NCBI RefSeq assembly: GCF_036785885.1
Contig: NC_092323.1
Coordinates: forward strand, 3,698,501-3,762,500
Source: Coffea arabica
Lineage: Eukaryota; Streptophyta; Magnoliopsida; Gentianales; Rubiaceae
DNA: 64,000 nucleotides
Direction of reading: 5' to 3'
The position numbers and the translations under genes are program-made. Numbering within the stretch: the stretch's first letter is position 1; the number at the start of each line of letters is the position of its first letter. Below, piece by piece: positions 61,590-64,000 of the stretch. Under the pieces are notes generated by a model, which was given only the letters and a program-made list of their open reading frames with translations, was not told where the DNA came from and made no database searches.

Positions 61590-61896
61590 TGTGGAGGCCA
61601 ATTGTGGATTTGTCCACCTCGGCACCGTCTTGGGGTTAAGGGTGCTCAATGGGTACCAGGCATTCAATCCAAAGACCTTTAAGGTCAAGGGTTCGAATCC
61701 TGGAGAGGCCCCCCAAGGTACACCAACAGGGTTTAAAGGGGTGCTCAATGGGTACCAGGCATTCAATCCAAAGACCTTTAAGGTCAAGGGTTCGAATCCT
61801 GGAGAGGCCCCCCAAGGTACACCAACAGGGTTTAAAGGGCTCACCCTTAACCCCAAGACGGTGCCGAGGTGGACAAATCCATAATTGGCCTCCACA
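61590..61896. mobile_element. 307-bp inverted-repeat element with two identical Pol III-box-like units
   Basis: It is flanked by exact 5-bp repeats ATCAC (61585-61589 and 61897-61901). Its 55-bp terminal inverted repeats (61590-61644 and 61842-61896; TGTGGAGGCCAATTGTGGAT...) differ at only one base. Between them are two 99-bp direct repeats, 61641-61739 and 61740-61838, identical by eye. Each contains an A-box-like GTGCTCAATGGGTA, the palindromic GACCTTTAAGGTC, and a perfect B-box-like GGTTCGAATCC (61690-61700 and 61789-61799), as in a tRNA-related sequence. The ends TG...CA with a 5-bp duplication recall LTR elements, but the ends are inverted, not direct. I do not know the class. Confidence 0.8.
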
Positions 61897-61901
61897 ATCA
61901 C

Positions 61902-62346
61902 CTTATTATATATTCACCTTTCTAACTATGAAAAATGGGATCTAAAGTCTAAACTAAGCGTACATCAAATTTGCCCTAGGGATTGATCGACGTGTCAATA
62001 TTTTTCCCATGAAAATCTAAGATAATTTGGACAACAATATCGATCAAAGTCGTCCAAGAAGCGATATTCTCACAATAACAAGCTTAACCCTTAATGCTTA
62101 GATCAAAAAAAAAAAAAAGAAAGAAATTTACGTAGATTTAAAACTTGGCTCATTACTCCACATGCTATTTCTACTGTGCAAAGTATTAACTTATGTACGT
62201 GGCTCAGTGTCGAGAGGTCGTAATCGACCTCGAATTTTAATTCAGAGAGATTGCTATGGCAGGGAAGATGCATGTGCCAATGGAAGTGGTCGACCCGAGT
62301 CCTCTGGGATGCCAATGGCCCCATGCTCATCCACACTACTTGTACG
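61902..62346. other. Spacer
   Basis: AT-rich spacer of about 440 bp between two mobile elements, including the right-hand target repeat at 62339-62346. No gene is seen. Confidence 0.45.
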
Positions 62347-62691
62347 CATAGTTGTCAAAATCGCGATCCGGATAACTAAAATCGATCCGGATCGTATTCA
62401 AAGTCGCAAATCATATTAATCTCTGTAGGATCGCATAGAATCGTAGCAGAATCGGTAGGATCATGTAGGATCGGTAGGATCGTACGATCCTACAATTTTT
62501 TTGTAAATTTGTGAAATACGAAGCTTCATTCTGCAAGTAAATGAAAATATTTGTGGTATATTTGTAATTTATCAAAGAATTGCAACCTTTAATTGCAATT
62601 AGGAGCTTTTTGGTAGGATCTTACGATTCTACGATCCGATCCTGTGAAACTAAAATCGATCCTACGTAGGATCCCGATTTTACAAACCTTG
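62347..62691. mobile_element. hAT-like MITE with GGATCG-rich interior
   Basis: It is flanked by exact 8-bp repeats CTTGTACG (62339-62346 and 62692-62699). The ends are imperfect inverted repeats: CATAGTTGTCAAAATCGCGA and CAAGGTTTGTAAAATCGGGA. The interior repeats GTAGGATCG. It is 345 bp and non-coding. An 8-bp duplication fits hAT. Confidence 0.8.
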
Positions 62692-62699
62692 CTTGTACG

Positions 62700-64000
62700 T
62701 CGTCAATGGCCTATCAAGTCTCACCGGATTTCTCTTTGTACACTCTTACTTTGTCCTTCAAAGTTCAAAGTATTGTTTGTTGAAGTTCAAAGTTCAAATT
62801 TGGGGTACTTTCCAAGTGTTGGTGTGTCTAATTAACTTTGGGATACTAAATTAAATAAGGTCCCGTTTATTAGTTTTTTTCAGGACAAGTGTAGTTAAAT
62901 TGAAATATATATATATATATATATAATATTTATATAATTAATCTTTTCTACACTGACAGTATATACACTGTTAGCGTCGGATGAATGATAAACTCAAATT
63001 TTAACCATGTATCATGGATTCAACAGTGATAGTGTATACACATGCATATATATATACACACACACATATACACACATAGACACACACACATGTGAGGAAA
63101 TAGAAAGAAATAAATGTGAATCCATACAATATTATTATAAATAGAGAAAGGTAATAATTTGAATCAACCTAACTTAATCAGGGAAGGAACTATTTTGGCT
63201 AAAGCTTCCTCGTTTTACTAGTACTATTAGTATTAAGTCAGTGCATCCAAAGGTTACTGTTTTTCTCAAAGCTACCCTTTTGGACAGGGGCAGTGTGCCG
63301 ATCAAATATTTTTTCACCAGACATTCCAGGGATAACCATCTCCTCATATTGTCACAACTCATTATACAAGCTCCATCTTCCAGTCCATATCTCTAGTCCT
63401 GAACTTTGACTTAAACACCTAAAAGCAGCCAAATTATTAATACGAAAAAGTTCTCATTTTCGGTAGTTGGACGTTGAAAGCTCGTTTGCTGATAATCAAG
63501 CTGGAGAAAATCTGTTCCGGGGAAATTAGAATTACGGCTGCCAATGCTAGCTGTTACCTAGATATATTTCTAAAGCCACAATAAGTTCATATGAGCTTAA
63601 GAATACCTTAATGACCACTTGCTAATGCTGTTACACCGGTTATTTTCCGTAAAATTGGAAGAATTTTAACGTTTAAGCAGCCCAAAAGTAAAAATAAAAA
63701 AAAAAGGAATGAATAGAAACACTCAGCCCTTTCATTGATCACCCCTAATTGCGAGTCTCAAATCTTGGTAGTGGCTCACGGACTTGCGAGTGTTTTGGAG
63801 GAGGGGTACAACCAGGTTGAGGAATGCTTAAAATATATATATATATATCATAGTAAGATATTAAACGTGAAAATGGTTTTGTTAAATTTTTAATGGATTT
63901 TTTCATCAATTGATACAAGGATCCCTAATTTTAATAAGAAACAGTGGATTGACGATTAAATTGACAAAATGACAAAAAATGCGCCATTTCTGTTAATTCA
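62700..64000. other. Spacer to the window end
   Basis: AT-rich, with AT/CA microsatellites (about 62908-62926 and 63040-63090). No gene, RNA gene or clear transposon ends are seen. Confidence 0.4.

Noticed and set aside
61640-61838. Possible tRNA genes (B box GGTTCGAATCC)
   Set aside because: The A and B boxes are present, but acceptor and anticodon stems do not fold into a proper cloverleaf, and the palindromic GACCTTTAAGGTC leaves no 7-base anticodon loop. Treated as tRNA-related repeat units.
61591-61945. Open frames with repeated peptides
   Set aside because: They are translations of the two 99-bp repeats and inverted ends of a mobile element in several frames, not a gene.

Overview
The window is a stretch of plant nuclear DNA from a eudicot: AT-rich spacers, GT-AG introns, plant-only gene families (CASP, NAC, R2R3-MYB, P-class PPR) and plant transposons. 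From memory of the Arabidopsis map, the gene order KH protein - PPR protein - CASP - MIXTA-like MYB matches the At5g15270, At5g15280, At5g15290 (CASP5), At5g15310 (MYB16) neighbourhood. I therefore read the window as an expanded orthologous block. The species cannot be named from sequence alone.

Layout. 1-4.4 kb holds a six-coding-exon gene for a four-KH-domain RNA-binding protein (+). 9.8-9.96 kb holds a 53-residue hydrophobic microprotein ORF (-). 11.8-15.6 kb is an intronless 1260-residue mitochondrial-type PPR gene (+). 18.0-19.0 kb is a CASP gene (+), and 31.2-32.1 kb is a tandem paralogue with the same exon structure (+). The two CASP genes are separated by a nested transposon. A small hAT-like element (target duplication GTCGGTTC) was entered by a 9.7-kb Ty3/gypsy element of the Tat type, with two 608-bp LTRs and target duplication GTACT. 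The gypsy element carries broken gag-pol on + and a broken, spliced antisense gene on - with its own TATA box. 36.1-39.8 kb is a deleted Ty1/copia element (-) with 334-bp LTRs and target duplication ATAGT, sitting inside one unit of an older tandem repeat. 43.2-44.4 kb is a NAC transcription factor gene (+) of the NAC100/ORE1 type with a mismatched miR164-like site. 58.5-60.5 kb is a subgroup-9 (MIXTA-like) R2R3-MYB gene (+). The remaining spacers hold several MITEs (Mutator-like, hAT-like), one probable SINE and a 307-bp inverted-repeat element with duplicated Pol III-box-like units.

The host genes are not an operon. The two CASP genes are a duplicate pair of which the second has lost the extracellular-loop signature. 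The NAC and MYB genes are independent developmental regulators. The most unusual items are the 307-bp element at 61.6 kb, the diverged CASP copy, the relic miR164 site, and the antisense gene within the gypsy element. I did not find a clearly new multi-gene system. All exon boundaries are read by eye from splice signals and reading frame, and transcript ends are not known.
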